From Gorsachius magnificus (lineage: Eukaryota > Chordata > Aves > Pelecaniformes > Ardeidae), in NCBI GenBank assembly GCA_034008185.1, contig CM067091.1:9589799-9653798 (forward strand): a stretch of 64,000 nt of DNA, written 5' to 3'. Below, in pieces: positions 37,000 to 64,000 of the stretch; positions within the stretch are counted from its first letter, which is position 1, and every line of letters begins with the position of its first letter. The notes beneath the pieces are model-generated. The model was not told the origin of the DNA, did no database searches, and was given only the letters and a program-made list of their open reading frames with translations. The position numbers were made by a program, and so were the translations under genes.

Positions 37000-38340
37000 A
37001 GCTGATTGTATTATTAAACTTATAGCAATGACTTCAGGAAACACAATGTGTTTTACTCAAATTGCACACTTTTTTGAACAGCTGTAAAATAGAGTATATG
37101 TGTAAATATTGCCACCACTGAAGAAGTATTTGTAATTTTAGCATATAAATATAACAGGCTTTTCAAAGAGCTTGATGATGCCATGAGGCTGCGCATCAAG
37201 CATTTGGGTAATTCCAAAGTTGTAAATGTATTTGCTGTACAGAGGAAGTGTGTCAGTATGCGCTTCTCCCAAGAAAACAGAGATGCTGGTCCCTTTTGGA
37301 GAGCCAGTGGCTTTCCCCAGAATGGCTGGCACCAGCCAGAGGGGCCAGCAGCTTGCTGCTTCACAGAGCAGCTTCCTTTGTGTCCAGAAACACCACTGCA
37401 GCACGCAGGGCGATGCCTCTCCAGCCGCTCAGGCAGCATGGAGGGGTGGCAGCTTCAGAGTAAACCCACCAGTCCGTGCGCTGTCAAACCACAGTGCACT
37501 GGACACAGATGAGGGGAGACCCACAGCCCTCCTCCAGATGGTACATCCAGGACCTGAAAAGGGCAGGAAGCACAGGGCAGGGTGGCATGCCTCGGTGCTT
37601 CAAGAGACACTCGACATGAGCAATTTCCTAGCTGCAGATTGAAGCAATAGTCACATTGATGTCATCTCTAATATAGTGGACCTCATCTCTGCCACCCTTG
37701 CACATCACTAGAGTGGTCAAAGCACTGCTCCAAGGCTGACCTCCAGAAGACTGCTTTGTATGTGATGAGACACAAAGCCATTGCTTGCCTCTGATGGTCA
37801 GTAATCTACGGACCCAAAGGATCATCTTCCTAGGCTGCCCAGCATGCAGTGCAGGCTCCTGCCTTGGGGAAGCAGCACTCCAGGCTGCATGGAATGTATT
37901 TTTAAGAGAATAAATCTATTTTTTTTTGTCTTTGCAGACATATATTTGGGCTGGGGCAGCTTAGTTAGAAGATAAATAATGCGAGAAATTTTTCATAATC
38001 ACAGACTCATCCAAGTTAAGCAAATTTTCCAGGGTTACAGTATTGCCTATTTCCCTAACACAAACTTTGTGTCCAATAGAGCTATCAGCACTGTTTCACC
38101 CTCTCAAACCCCTCCCTGTCTCAGCATGCTCAGTAGAGGGAAGCCAGCTCTTCCCAGACTGCCCATGCAGTGGATACAGATGGTGCTCACCTCCTAGTTA
38201 CGCAGTGCTCTTAGTCTGCATGCCAAATGTAAACACACACTTTATCTGCATGTCTCTCCTGACTCAAACACTGTCAGCTCTACAGTATATAACCAATAAA
38301 AACTCTTTTTACATGTTTGTGGTGTGGAATTTGTAGTGCC
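37000..38340 (+). other. AT-rich block, possible distal 3' UTR or conserved element
   Basis: This block of AT-rich sequence contrasts with its surroundings. A + strand frame is open from 37093 to the stop at 37510-37512; its first 50 codons include TTEEVFVILAYKYN and KELDDAMRLRIKHLG, which look protein-like, but the second half becomes nondescript. I cannot assign it to any gene. The block ends with a near-ideal poly(A) site at 38295, so it may be the distal 3' UTR of LUZP1. Confidence 0.35.
38295..38300 (+). terminator. Candidate poly(A) signal for LUZP1 (distal)
   Basis: AATAAA with a CA dinucleotide about 12 bases downstream and a G/T-rich element (TGTTTGTGGTGTGG) at 38314-38327, the textbook arrangement of a vertebrate cleavage site. 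If used by LUZP1 the 3' UTR would be about 8.2 kb including a CR1 copy. No cDNA evidence is available here. Confidence 0.4.
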
Positions 38341-41300
38341 AGTGCCAGCTGAATCCCTGTGCAGTGTCCGTTACTCGGAGGCACCGATGCCCTTTGAAGT
38401 TCTGAGGCAGCCCCAGTCTGCAGGCACTGTGCATTAGCACTGAGTCTGACCACCTTGTGCTTTGGTTTTTGCCTGTATTGAGGCAGATCTCACATGGGCT
38501 GGAGGACAGGCATTCTTACAGAGGGAAACCAAGACGCTGCTTCATTAGATTTCCTTCACTCAGCCAGTATAGATTGTACTGGAACCAAGATCTGTTGGCC
38601 ATCTCCTTTAAGAAGCTGGAGGATACAGAGGTCAGTGCAAGTGGCAAAGTCTCCTTCTCAGTTCCTAAGTTTTTGCAATATGCAATTAGCACCATCATAT
38701 GCAGGACCAGCCCCGGTGACTAAAACTACATAATTGGCGAGAAGTACGTTGAAGGTGCCCTGGGCACCACACTTTAATTAGACAAAGCTCTTTTCCTTAC
38801 TTCTGGTTTATTCGATTTGACTGCAAAACCGGATGCATTTCCAGCAGCTCTGTTCAATGGGTTATTGGTATGGACTGGCATTTTAGGAGCCATCCATAGC
38901 TGTCACTTCAGCTCCTGCTCCCTGGGTAGAGCTCATTAACTAGAGCTGAAGTCCTATAAACACTTCCTCTGTTAAATATTTGTCTAAGAAAACTGACTTT
39001 TGGCTTGACTGAGACCCCCTTCTATCCCAGTTCACATCATTACAGAGGTGGTTCTTTACCTCATAACTGTTATTGTAGCTACAACACAAACGGTGCTGTG
39101 TCTGGCTTGCTAAGGACAGCAGAGGTCTGTAAACGTGGAATTGAAGAGTTACTGTCCAAAGCTTCCACATCTCCTCAAAGTCTCTCTCCTGCCAACACCT
39201 TAAGCACGTACCACGGGGTGGTACCACAGGGTGGTTCTTTTCCCTGTTTGCGATTCCAGACCAGGCTCACCGCTCCTATGTGAGGACATTACAGTACATG
39301 TACTGGACTAACAGCTCACCCACAAAACGTCACTTTTTCTGAAGCCTTTTTTTACTCTGTTCTTTTTGATCAGCCACATCTACTTGCTTTGGTGGGTTTA
39401 AGTAGTCCTCATGTTGCCTACAGACAAGTGTACTCTCATTAATCCAGCTAGGAACCTTTCTGCTTTCATTGTATCTATGAGAAGGCTGCTGCTGTAAATC
39501 ATCCTTATTGGTGAGATTTTTGAGCCAGATGACGCATGCTGCCCGTGCCCAGATCAAGCACTGCTGCTCATCCCATGGATTCCTGATCAGGCACTCGCAG
39601 AGGTCTGAGTAGCACCTCGCCTTTTAACTGGCATCGCATCCAGAGTGGTAGTTACCTTAGCTCCAGAGGAGGCTGGCAGATCCCCATAACCAGTTTCCTG
39701 ACCTTGCGGACTGATCTGCCCACCACCATTACCACCACTCTAATCTGAACAGTCCTAATGCTCACTACCCTTGTAGCCAAGCAGGGAAAGCCCGACTGCC
39801 TCTGGAGCCAGTCCCATGGATCTTTGGATGCCGTTGGCATGCAGCATCGCTTTTCAGTGGCACAGGGCATGCTGCTGCCTGTTACCCAGCTACTCACACT
39901 CCCACCAACAGCCTGCCTTCCATTAGATTCCCAGTGTGCTTATCCTTGTTAACAACTTTATTAAAGTGCTTTTTAATCCAAGGCATCTGAACCCCAGACT
40001 TACTCCCTTGGTTTTGGCATTCACACAGATGGATAAACACAATTGTTTTCAAGTTCTACGCATTCAACCTGAACTGGAATTCTGTGTAGCTATCATCAGG
40101 TTATGGAAATAAGGTTTAAGGATACATAGACCCTTCAGTCCCCAAAGACATCTCCTCTGCTAAGCACCGTCCAAGGACACAGATAGCTCAGCTGGGAGGA
40201 GAATCACCTAACTTGGTCCAAGGCCTCCCTGGACTCATCTGCACCAGCTCAGTTCCAAGCCTCTCCTAGGACTTCAAGGCCAAGATGCATCATGTGGCCC
40301 CTGTTCACAGACTGTGACCCCATCACCTCCCTACACCACAAACACGAAGGCAAGCATTTCCCTCCAACCCCCTAATGGGATGGCCACAGCCAAACCGCCT
40401 CCCTGGAGCCAGCCGAACACGATCCTTCATCCTTGGTGATACTGACGGACTTGAACACTCAGGACTCCCCTTGAGTACTTGGGACTCCCCTTATCTTCGA
40501 GAACACACTGCAGCTGCCCCGGCAGTCAGTGAACGTACCTGACATTAACCCTTACTGACCCAGACTGGGGCCCAGCACTGTTCTCCCTCTCTGGTGCACT
40601 GTGGGTGATGCCTCTGCACACTTGGAGCTAATCACCCCAGCTATGGCATCATGAAGAATAAACCAAGATCCTCCTAACAACGGCAGAACTAGGCTTGGAT
40701 TAGCCTAAATAAAGTTGAAGACATTAGCTTAAAGCTGCCATCCAGGATACTCCTATGGTGCATCCAGCAAAGCTGGGATTGTACAGGGCGAGCAATGAAA
40801 TAAAAGTAGGCTGAACATGACAAGTGTAGGGAAGTGAAGGCTAGCACAAGATCATTCCTTATTGCTTCCTTCATCAAACATTTGCGCTTGCTCTGTGTTC
40901 TCAGCTGGCGTTCTTTCAGGTGCCTTCAGGCCCACCAAGATCTTACCAGCTGCAGCCCTTCCCATTTCAGGCCAGATTCCTGGACCTCCTTCAGGAGCAG
41001 CTTGACTACCCCATCTCCTCAAATGGACCAGCTACCTCCAGAACCGCAATGACTTGCCAATAAATGGGAATCTTGTTTTCTTCACAAGCTGCTTCTGAAA
41101 ACAAGTAGTGCCCAAACTGTTCACACTTGAACAATGAGGGAATGAGATCATACCCACCAGAACACCCTGAAGCCTAGGTAAACCATGTCTTAAATCCTTA
41201 TTCACTCAAAAAGGATGTTCCCTCCTGTGCTGCCCCAAACCAAACTGCACCTTGGGGCACAGCAGGAGCGTACGGCAGAGTACTGAGGAGATGGTGAGAC

Positions 41301-44300
41301 TTCAGCCGCTCTAGGCTAAAGGGCACACGTGAAACATCAGGTAGGGCGTCAGGCTTGATGAAGGCAAAGACTGGAGTACTGGGAGTACTCCAGTCACACT
41401 CAATTCTAAATTACATCCTCCATCATTCACAGCTACAGAAAAAGTTAGCTTCTGGTGCTGAACAGGAATTCAGTAGTCTGATACATACATTGCTAGTTGC
41501 AGTAGTGTTTTTTCACACTTACCTGAGACCACCAGGCTGAAGTATCCTCACTGAATCAGTAAAAATCTTTCAAATTCATCAGTTTGACAAGCTTTACATG
41601 TTAATCAGAAGTGAGGATACGATTCTGTGAGCCGGGAGAAGTTACTGAAGACAGGAGTATGTTGTCCAAACTCCAGTAACTCGGCCCAAGAACTTGAGAT
41701 CAGACACACTTCTTGTCCTGTAACAGTGGATCACGGCTGAGACGTGAACATCCCCATGTGTTAAGCCGTGACCACACAAGGCTTAACAAAAAATCTGAAA
41801 AAAAGTTATGTGGGACTATGAGGAAGAAAGAGAAGTACTGAGTACATGGAGCACGTCTGTTGTACAGCACCTAGGCAAGTAATTTCCATTTTCACGTGGC
41901 TGTGGTCCACACATCTGTTCTAACTTTGGACAACTTCAAACACAATTCCACACGGGTGCAGCTACCCAGGGGTGGCTCGGAAGCAAAGCAAATGGGAATT
42001 TCACTGTTTGCAAAGTCTACCACTAATTGCCAGATGCTCAAGCAGGGGAGCAGCATTTGGTGCAGGTATGAAGCGAGAACACTGCAGAAGCCGTGGGGAA
42101 GGATGGACGCACTGAGCACCACTGCCAGGGCCTGCAGTGCACTGCCATGAGGTGCTTACAGCCAGGGGCTACACTCAGATAACTCCAATCTAAAATAAGT
42201 TGCTATCCAAACAGACAGTCTCTGTGGAGACACGCACCTAGGACCTCTCCACAAGCAAGGTAAATGTATTCAGGAGCTTCTGAAAGGCACAAACCCATAC
42301 ATGGAAAAGATACTTTATCATCCAGGCTGGGTTGGCAGGCCAAGATATCTCTGTCTTTCAAGCATGAAGTCTGAAAAATAGGTGATCTACCCTTGTTGAA
42401 GTGAAAGCCTTAAAGTTATTGGGGTGCAGTGATACAGCGTCTAGAAAAGAAAACAGAACAACAGTGAGCAGAAGCCCCTTCATGGAGAGGTGTAATTAAT
42501 GCTACACTGATGGGGACCAACAAAGAATTTAATAAAACAGAGATCCAAATTTTTGGCCCCATAAGACAGCAGATCCCCAAGCAAAGGACATATCCAAAGC
42601 AGTTTTTATGAGAATGGAAAGCTGAGAGCTGGATCTGGAACACCGAAGTGGTAAATGGAAACCGTCTCCAGAAGGCCCTTGAGCTGGCAATATGTCACTG
42701 CACTAACAGTACCGGAAGTCTGTGAGCATGGCACATTTAGCCACGTATTAGTAAGAAAGATTTGGATGTAGGTCCTGCATTACCAGAACTCAAAGCCCTA
42801 ATGAACAGATTCAAAGGTCCTGAAACTATCTGGACAGAGAGAAGCGTGGCTGGAAGGCATCTAGACAACTAGTGCAGAGCAAAGGTATGAGGTTAGTAGA
42901 GAGAAACCCCACCATCAGTAGGCATTTCAAACATTATCTATTCTGTCTACAAAATCTTCCATGCAATGTCTTTGTACACCTTTTATTTGGCAGTGGTCTG
43001 AAGTTTGCACTTGTGCAGCTGATATACTTTGATATAGTGTGAACACGATGAGCAATTTCTTCAGCTCAGTAGCACTTCCGGATGGCTGTGAACAAGTCAC
43101 CCTGCTGCTATTTTTTTGCTATTTTATGAAGCATGTACTAAACCAGGCAACATTTGCATGAGAAACCAAAAATTATTCTATCAGTGCAAGAACAGACCCA
43201 TTATCAATATCATTGAAGCAAGGCCAGCCTAGATGTCAGCCATCCTTACCAGTTCATCAGGCGCGACACAGAAAGGCTGAGCCTACAGCTACAGCACAAA
43301 TGTCACTGCTTTGTGTTTCTTTTAAGCACGGTCACACTTTGCATGACTGAAAGGCTCCCAGTGCCACATCACCATGGTCTTTGGTTGGCTGGAAATGGGG
43401 AAGAACCATATGTGATAAAGAATTTGGTCAGCTACTGTGCCCTCTATCTACGTGCATGTGTAAGAACGTGCAGTGATGAAGCTGCACACGCAGAAGCGCA
43501 GGCCTGCAAAGCCTGGGCTACATTCCTGACATGGATATTTGCATCGGGTACTTTACTGCATTTCTCAGTCTCTGGGATTGATGTTTTCCAGGGAATTTCT
43601 AAACACCACATTGACTTGATGCCTGTTAGTACCTGGAAGCACTCCACAAACCCTGCAGCAGCTTTGCTAATACAAGCCAACAGATTTTGTAGAGAAACAA
43701 CAGCTTTTAGCAGACAAATTGTTGAAGCTGGAAAAAAATTTAAGACAATTTGTTCTTTGCATAAGTCACACTCCATGACTGATACACACAGGTAATTAAA
43801 GGGAGGCTTTCACTCTCCACTGACATTCTAAAGGTGACCTCTTGTGGGGGGTTTTGGGTATTTATCCAGCTGATGCTGGTAACACCCAGAACACAAGGTC
43901 TAGAAGCATGCCAATGGTTCTGCAGTATCTGTATGCTTTGGGGAAGAACATCAGTGGAAAGCATTTCCTCTAAGTTTCAATCTTCCTTCCAAATGAACAA
44001 AACATTGCACCTTCAGAAATTAAACACGTTGCAAACTGAAAAAAATCATTGGCAAAAGCAGCAAACTTGAAAACAAGCCAGGCCATGAGATCTTCTGGTA
44101 AACATTTTTGGGAAAAGTAACTCATGGAATTATCACCACCATTAAAAGGAATCTGAAGTATACAAATCAGTTAAGTTTAGTCACCTCACTTTATGCAGCC
44201 ACTTAAAGACTGCAAGATGAGCTCTGAGCACCATTGTTCCTTCAGCTGAACTTTTTCAGAAATACAGCAAGAGTCCTAGTCAGGTGAAAACACTGACAAT

Positions 44301-47300
44301 AAAAAAAGAAACTGAAGCTCCCAGTGAAGTTTTTCCTCTAGGTTTATGATCCAGTCAATTACCAATATAAGAAAACGGGGAGAACCTTTGCAGTTAATTT
44401 CCACTACAGGCAAGACCATAGCAAATATTCTCAGTTCCATACAACGACTGAACACAAAGACCCTGAGCTAACAGTAGTTTATTGCAAAGTAGATGCTAGC
44501 ACCTGATAAAAACAGTGGCATCTGGAGAACTGACAAATACGAGATTCACCCCATCCAAAATTACCACCTGACTGGCGAATGCATGCATTCACTCACGATT
44601 CAGAACCCCATGGCAGGTTACTGGGGTCCTTCAGTACAGAAAGGGAGGTCCAACTAGGGAAGAGCGTTTTTCTTTCCAAAATGGGCACCAATCAGTTTTG
44701 TTGTCAGAAATGCAATTCACCTACCCACAGAGTGAGTGAGAAGTGGCAAGTCCCTGAGAATGGGTGGAAGGGTACGCGACAGAGGGTGCAACCACTCATC
44801 ACTAGGTTTTGTGACTGTGCCCAGCAGCCTCAAATCCGCGATAAAGGTCATCCACAACCCACTGAAACAGATCAGGCAACCCCAGCAGGGGACCCAGGGC
44901 AAGCAAACAGCAGGAAGGGGAAGAATGGCTACGCCATGAGGAAGGATGCAGAGGTGGAGAGCGCCTGGTGACCTATTTAGTTACAATGCCATCTCCTCCT
45001 CAGTAGATCATAGAGGTAGAGAAATATGCTCCTAAACACATACATTCATAGTCTGGACTTGGAGCCACCATTTGAGGCACATCAGAAGGCACCCCTGGGA
45101 TGACAGAAGCAGCAGAACAAGAGTTGCTAACTGCTGGGAGACTGCCTGCTTGAGGAGTATCACACACGGGCAGTGCTGCAAAGAGCATGAGACCTGGATA
45201 AACAATGGAAGTTTCACCATGTGGCCTGGCAGAGCTGAACCCCAACACTAAGCTGACTCATCACTACGTTCTCAGGCCACCTTTTCCAGGTCTGCAAGCT
45301 CCATCTGGCCTTGGGGTGACAGTGCAGCCTCCTCCATCCCAGAAGTTCCACGGGATACAACCAGAATTTGAGCAGTCTTTGACCTCCACCCAACCACTGC
45401 TCCCCTCTGCTTAGGGTGCAACCAATGCCCTGAGAAACTGGGCCATGCAGGACAGGAACTGCAGCACAGGAGCTCCAAGGTGCACAGCAATTTTCTGCAT
45501 CTTTGCTGAGCCTCAAACACCCCGAAGAGCTGAACGTACTCTGAGCTGTTCGCTCTCCAACACCTACTAGGGCTTGTTAGCAGGGACTGGCTGAGGAATA
45601 GGTCCAGAGTCCCCAGAGATAAGAGACAGAGCAGGGTGCAGCAGGCCACAGATCATGGTCTTTTATCTTCCAGTGAAGGCTCTGAAAGCAATGAACAGAC
45701 TACATCAAGTCACAAGGCCTCCTCATCTCCTCCTGGCATTCCCATTCCTTTGCTCATGCCCATCACTGCCATCAGCTAACACCCACCAATTCCTTGCACA
45801 CCTTCAAAATGGATGGGAACTGTCAGGTCTTCATCTCCACCTTCTTATTTCAGTGGTGAACATGGTTTTCAGATGTCTTTTTGAAAAGGGAAAACAGGAT
45901 AGTCTGGTCATCAGGTGTAAAATTAGCCCCACTCAGTCAAACCAATGGCAATGTGCAAAAGGAAGTTTGTTTACATTTGAACGTCTTGACTGCATGTTGT
46001 TTGACAGAATTAGCTGCCTGAAGAGTCTGCTAAATCTCAGTCAGCACAAAAGAGAACAAAGCAGCTGAAAATACCATTAATAGGCTGATGCAGAAGTGGC
46101 TTGATATTTGTCTGGAAAAGACACCATTTGGCTCTGTGAAGTTGAGGACTATTTTATTTTCCAGTGGGCCAGAAGCACTTTTCTGAGTTTTTGACACTTT
46201 GCTAGAGCAAGCCCTCATGGGGAGAGACGGCACCCATCACTAATCCCAACAGCAAACCACCCCACAAATATGGAGACCTACAGACTCTGGAAGCCTGGTT
46301 ACAGAACACAGCACCCCGATTTGCAGATCCTTTTCCATCCCCGGTCAGACTAGCCAAGAGATCAGATCAGCTGTTGGTGGATTTTTAAAGGCCTGTCACA
46401 CCTCTCATCCTGGAACAGGATTTCTCTGGGCAGTGGTGCTGACAGGCTTTTACCTGAACATAAGGCAGGGAGTCTTGAGTCTCCAATTACTCTCCATTTA
46501 CTCTCAGTCACCCCCTGGACACCCCTCCTCCATGCCCTGCTGTACTTCCAATTTGTGCCCCACTTCAGTGGCAGTTTTCTGACCAACCATCACAAAGTCT
46601 GTCTTGTCTCCCGGAAGGGAAAGCGAGGATGAGTGGTGTTGCTGAGGAGTACCCCTTTCAAGAAAGGGCTCAAGTAGCAATGATGTTTGCAAAGTTAGAG
46701 ATACGGGAGAGGTAGCACTAATTTAGACAGAGGTTTGGGAAAGAGAGTCCCCCATGGCACCAAATTCAGCCACTTCAAATGGGCTTAGTCCTTGACACTT
46801 CAAGTCTGTGCCCGCTCACAGACTCTTGCCTCCACCACATCAGAGTCCTCCCTTTTCTCATAGCTTGTCAGAAGGGCTGCCTATGGTGATAGCCCCTCGT
46901 GGACTTCAGCATCTAATGAGAAAGCAACCAGAAGGTAACAGGCATAGTCGGGGGAAAAAGGATCTCCAGGAGACACAATGAAACAGTAGAAGCAATGATG
47001 CTGGAAGATGGAGAGTCCATGGCCAAAGACAATACAGCTATAAACAAGTAGGGGCTATGTGTTTGTGTGTGTGTTCTTCAGCAAAATGTGTGGGCAGTGT
47101 AGCTGTAGAGGGATGAGCGTGGAACAAGAGGAAGTGTTGGTCCTCTAGCAGAACAGAAGGTGCAAGGACAGGAGGGAATTGGGACAGACTGCACATGTAC
47201 AGACACGGGGTCAGAGAAAGTGAGAACATAAAAACTGAAAAGCAGAAAAAAGTGTGAACAGAGACTGTGGTTAGATGAGCTAGAAATAAACTGTAGAAAG

Positions 47301-47690
47301 AGGAGGATGAGAAAAGTTGGAAGAAATAAGAAAAATCGAATGCTAAATGGGGAAAGATGGAGAGGCAAATGGGATCTATATGTTTAAATAAGACTGCTCT
47401 GTGCAATGAAAGGAAGGCTGTATGCACTGAATTAATAAGGAAAATATTTGGAAAAGCAGCCAAACCAAAATGGTCTTCAGAAGCATAACAACAGCAGCTC
47501 TGACATCATCTCATCAACCTAGCAGAAATTAAATCAACAGCTACACAGAGTGTCCACCTGCAACACGCAGAAGTCAAGAGATCAGGTCCTTCAGCTAACT
47601 TACTGTCTAGATAACTGTTTCTATATGAACAAATACAAATAATATTTCTAGTTTTTAAACTTACAAATATCCAGTTCTGATGATTTTTTC
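38341..47690. other. Intergenic stretch between convergent genes
   Basis: Over 9 kb without a supportable gene or recognised LINE copy. Open frames such as 43313-43795 (+), 44579-44971 (+) and 45272-45649 (-) lack domains and homologous vocabulary. Notable items are a 20-bp-period imperfect direct repeat (GGACTCCCCTT, about 40451-40493), a perfect 12-bp hairpin at 41369-41395 and a purine-rich tract near 47100-47340. Confidence 0.45.
41369..41395. repeat. 12-bp perfect inverted repeat, 3-base loop
   Basis: GACTGGAGTACT, then GGG, then AGTACTCCAGTC. Every base of the 12-bp arms pairs. This is the tightest palindrome I noticed in the window. Function unknown; it is not next to a recognised transposon end. 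Confidence 0.9.
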
Positions 47691-47702
47691 TGGTTGAAAG
47701 TA

Positions 47703-47708
47703 TTTAAT
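47703..47708 (-). terminator. Candidate KDM1A poly(A) signal (ATTAAA)
   Basis: Reading the - strand from the KDM1A stop, I found no AATAAA in the next about 1 kb. ATTAAA occurs here, about 625 bases after the stop, followed by modestly U-rich sequence. A canonical AATAAA on this strand occurs only much further on, around 46155. Weak evidence. Confidence 0.3.
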
Positions 47709-48331
47709 AAAACAGTATGCTTAGCACACTCTTAGTAATACCAACTTGCTTCCTAAACCAGGATGCATATGGTGTAGCAGCCAATGGACCATTTTGGAGG
47801 GGTGTGATTTGCTGTTACCAGTAGGGAAACAGTTGCACCAAATTCTCAAATGCCAGATAAGAATAGAATTGGTCAAAAATATTATTCTTCAAAACAAAAG
47901 AATAAAAAAACCCAACAAAGAAGTTTACATAAATTCTACACTGAGCTACTATTCGTAGCAACCAGCTTCTAGAGGGCCTTGTGCAATTACTGAATTGTAA
48001 ATACATGCATAGGTAGAAAAAAACCCTAAAAAACCTCTAGCTACAAGCTCGACTTTCTAAAAGTATCTGCAGAGTCAAAAAAGTCCCTGACCAGCTTGGT
48101 AGGAAAGGATTCTATTTACACTGACACTTCAAACAGCTACAAGAGATTTTTGTAAAAGGATGCTAAGCCAAAGGTTAGTAATTTTTTGTAAGGCCATTCT
48201 AATGGAAGTATTATACAGCAAGTCATGGCTGAGTCCTTTCAGCAGATCCTGTTACAGACTACGTGAAGATCTTCATCCCAAACAGCAGCACTGTGGTCTT
48301 ATCACTCCTCTTCTGATACCTTCTACTTCTC
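47709..48331 (-). other. KDM1A: Putative KDM1A 3' UTR
   Basis: Sequence directly after the KDM1A stop codon on the - strand up to the candidate ATTAAA signal. No competing gene or repeat is recognised. The far end is inferred only from the hexamer. Confidence 0.4.

Positions 48332-64000
<15,669 letters not shown>

Noticed and set aside
45272..45649. 125-codon reverse frame with a hydrophobic start resembling a signal peptide
   Set aside because: Composition is Leu/Ser/Cys-rich without family resemblance, and there is no supporting splice or promoter context.
47038..47463. 141-codon reverse frame rich in Phe, Ser and Leu
   Set aside because: It results from a purine-rich tract on the + strand; low complexity, no domain.

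Overview
The window is vertebrate, almost certainly avian, nuclear DNA. Two conserved single-copy genes with GT-AG introns dominate the coding content. The interspersed repeats are almost all CR1 non-LTR retrotransposons with the bird-type ATTCTATG-like 3' terminus. I cannot name the species. There are no prokaryotic features (operons, CRISPR, IS elements).

Layout. Positions 1-21860 are read as the 5' intronic or upstream part of LUZP1. This stretch holds CR1 copies of several ages (1-165, 5566-7735, 17277-17998, 18720-19545) and three older CR1/L3-like relics (8130-8570, 11240-11480, 11880-12200). I saw no convincing host gene there. Positions 21861-25137 are one large LUZP1 exon on the + strand, with the start codon at 21979 and 1,053 codons. 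It ends at a GTAAGT donor. A phase-matched acceptor at 29868/29869 leads to a short terminal coding exon (29869-30096). From 30097 to about 48 kb lies LUZP1 3' sequence plus intergenic DNA, including a sense-oriented CR1 (30860-32531) and candidate poly(A) signals.

From 63704 down to 48332 the - strand carries ten exons encoding the C-terminal 435 residues of the histone demethylase KDM1A (LSD1): the tower domain and the C-terminal half of the amine oxidase domain. All ten junctions keep frame. Counted back from the stop, the numbering matches human KDM1A if that is 852 residues. The 5' half of the gene lies beyond the right edge.

The two genes converge tail to tail, as recalled for the human 1p36 KDM1A-LUZP1 neighbourhood, so this is an ordinary conserved block with bird-specific repeats. 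They do not form a pathway unit: LUZP1 is a coiled-coil cytoskeletal and cilium protein, and KDM1A is a nuclear FAD-dependent lysine demethylase. I did not find a new biological system. The most interesting points are a near-identical inverted CR1 pair sharing ORF-breaking changes, a compound CR1 ending 38 bp upstream of a KDM1A acceptor, a sense-strand G-quadruplex candidate after a KDM1A donor, and the unsettled LUZP1 C-terminus and 3' end.
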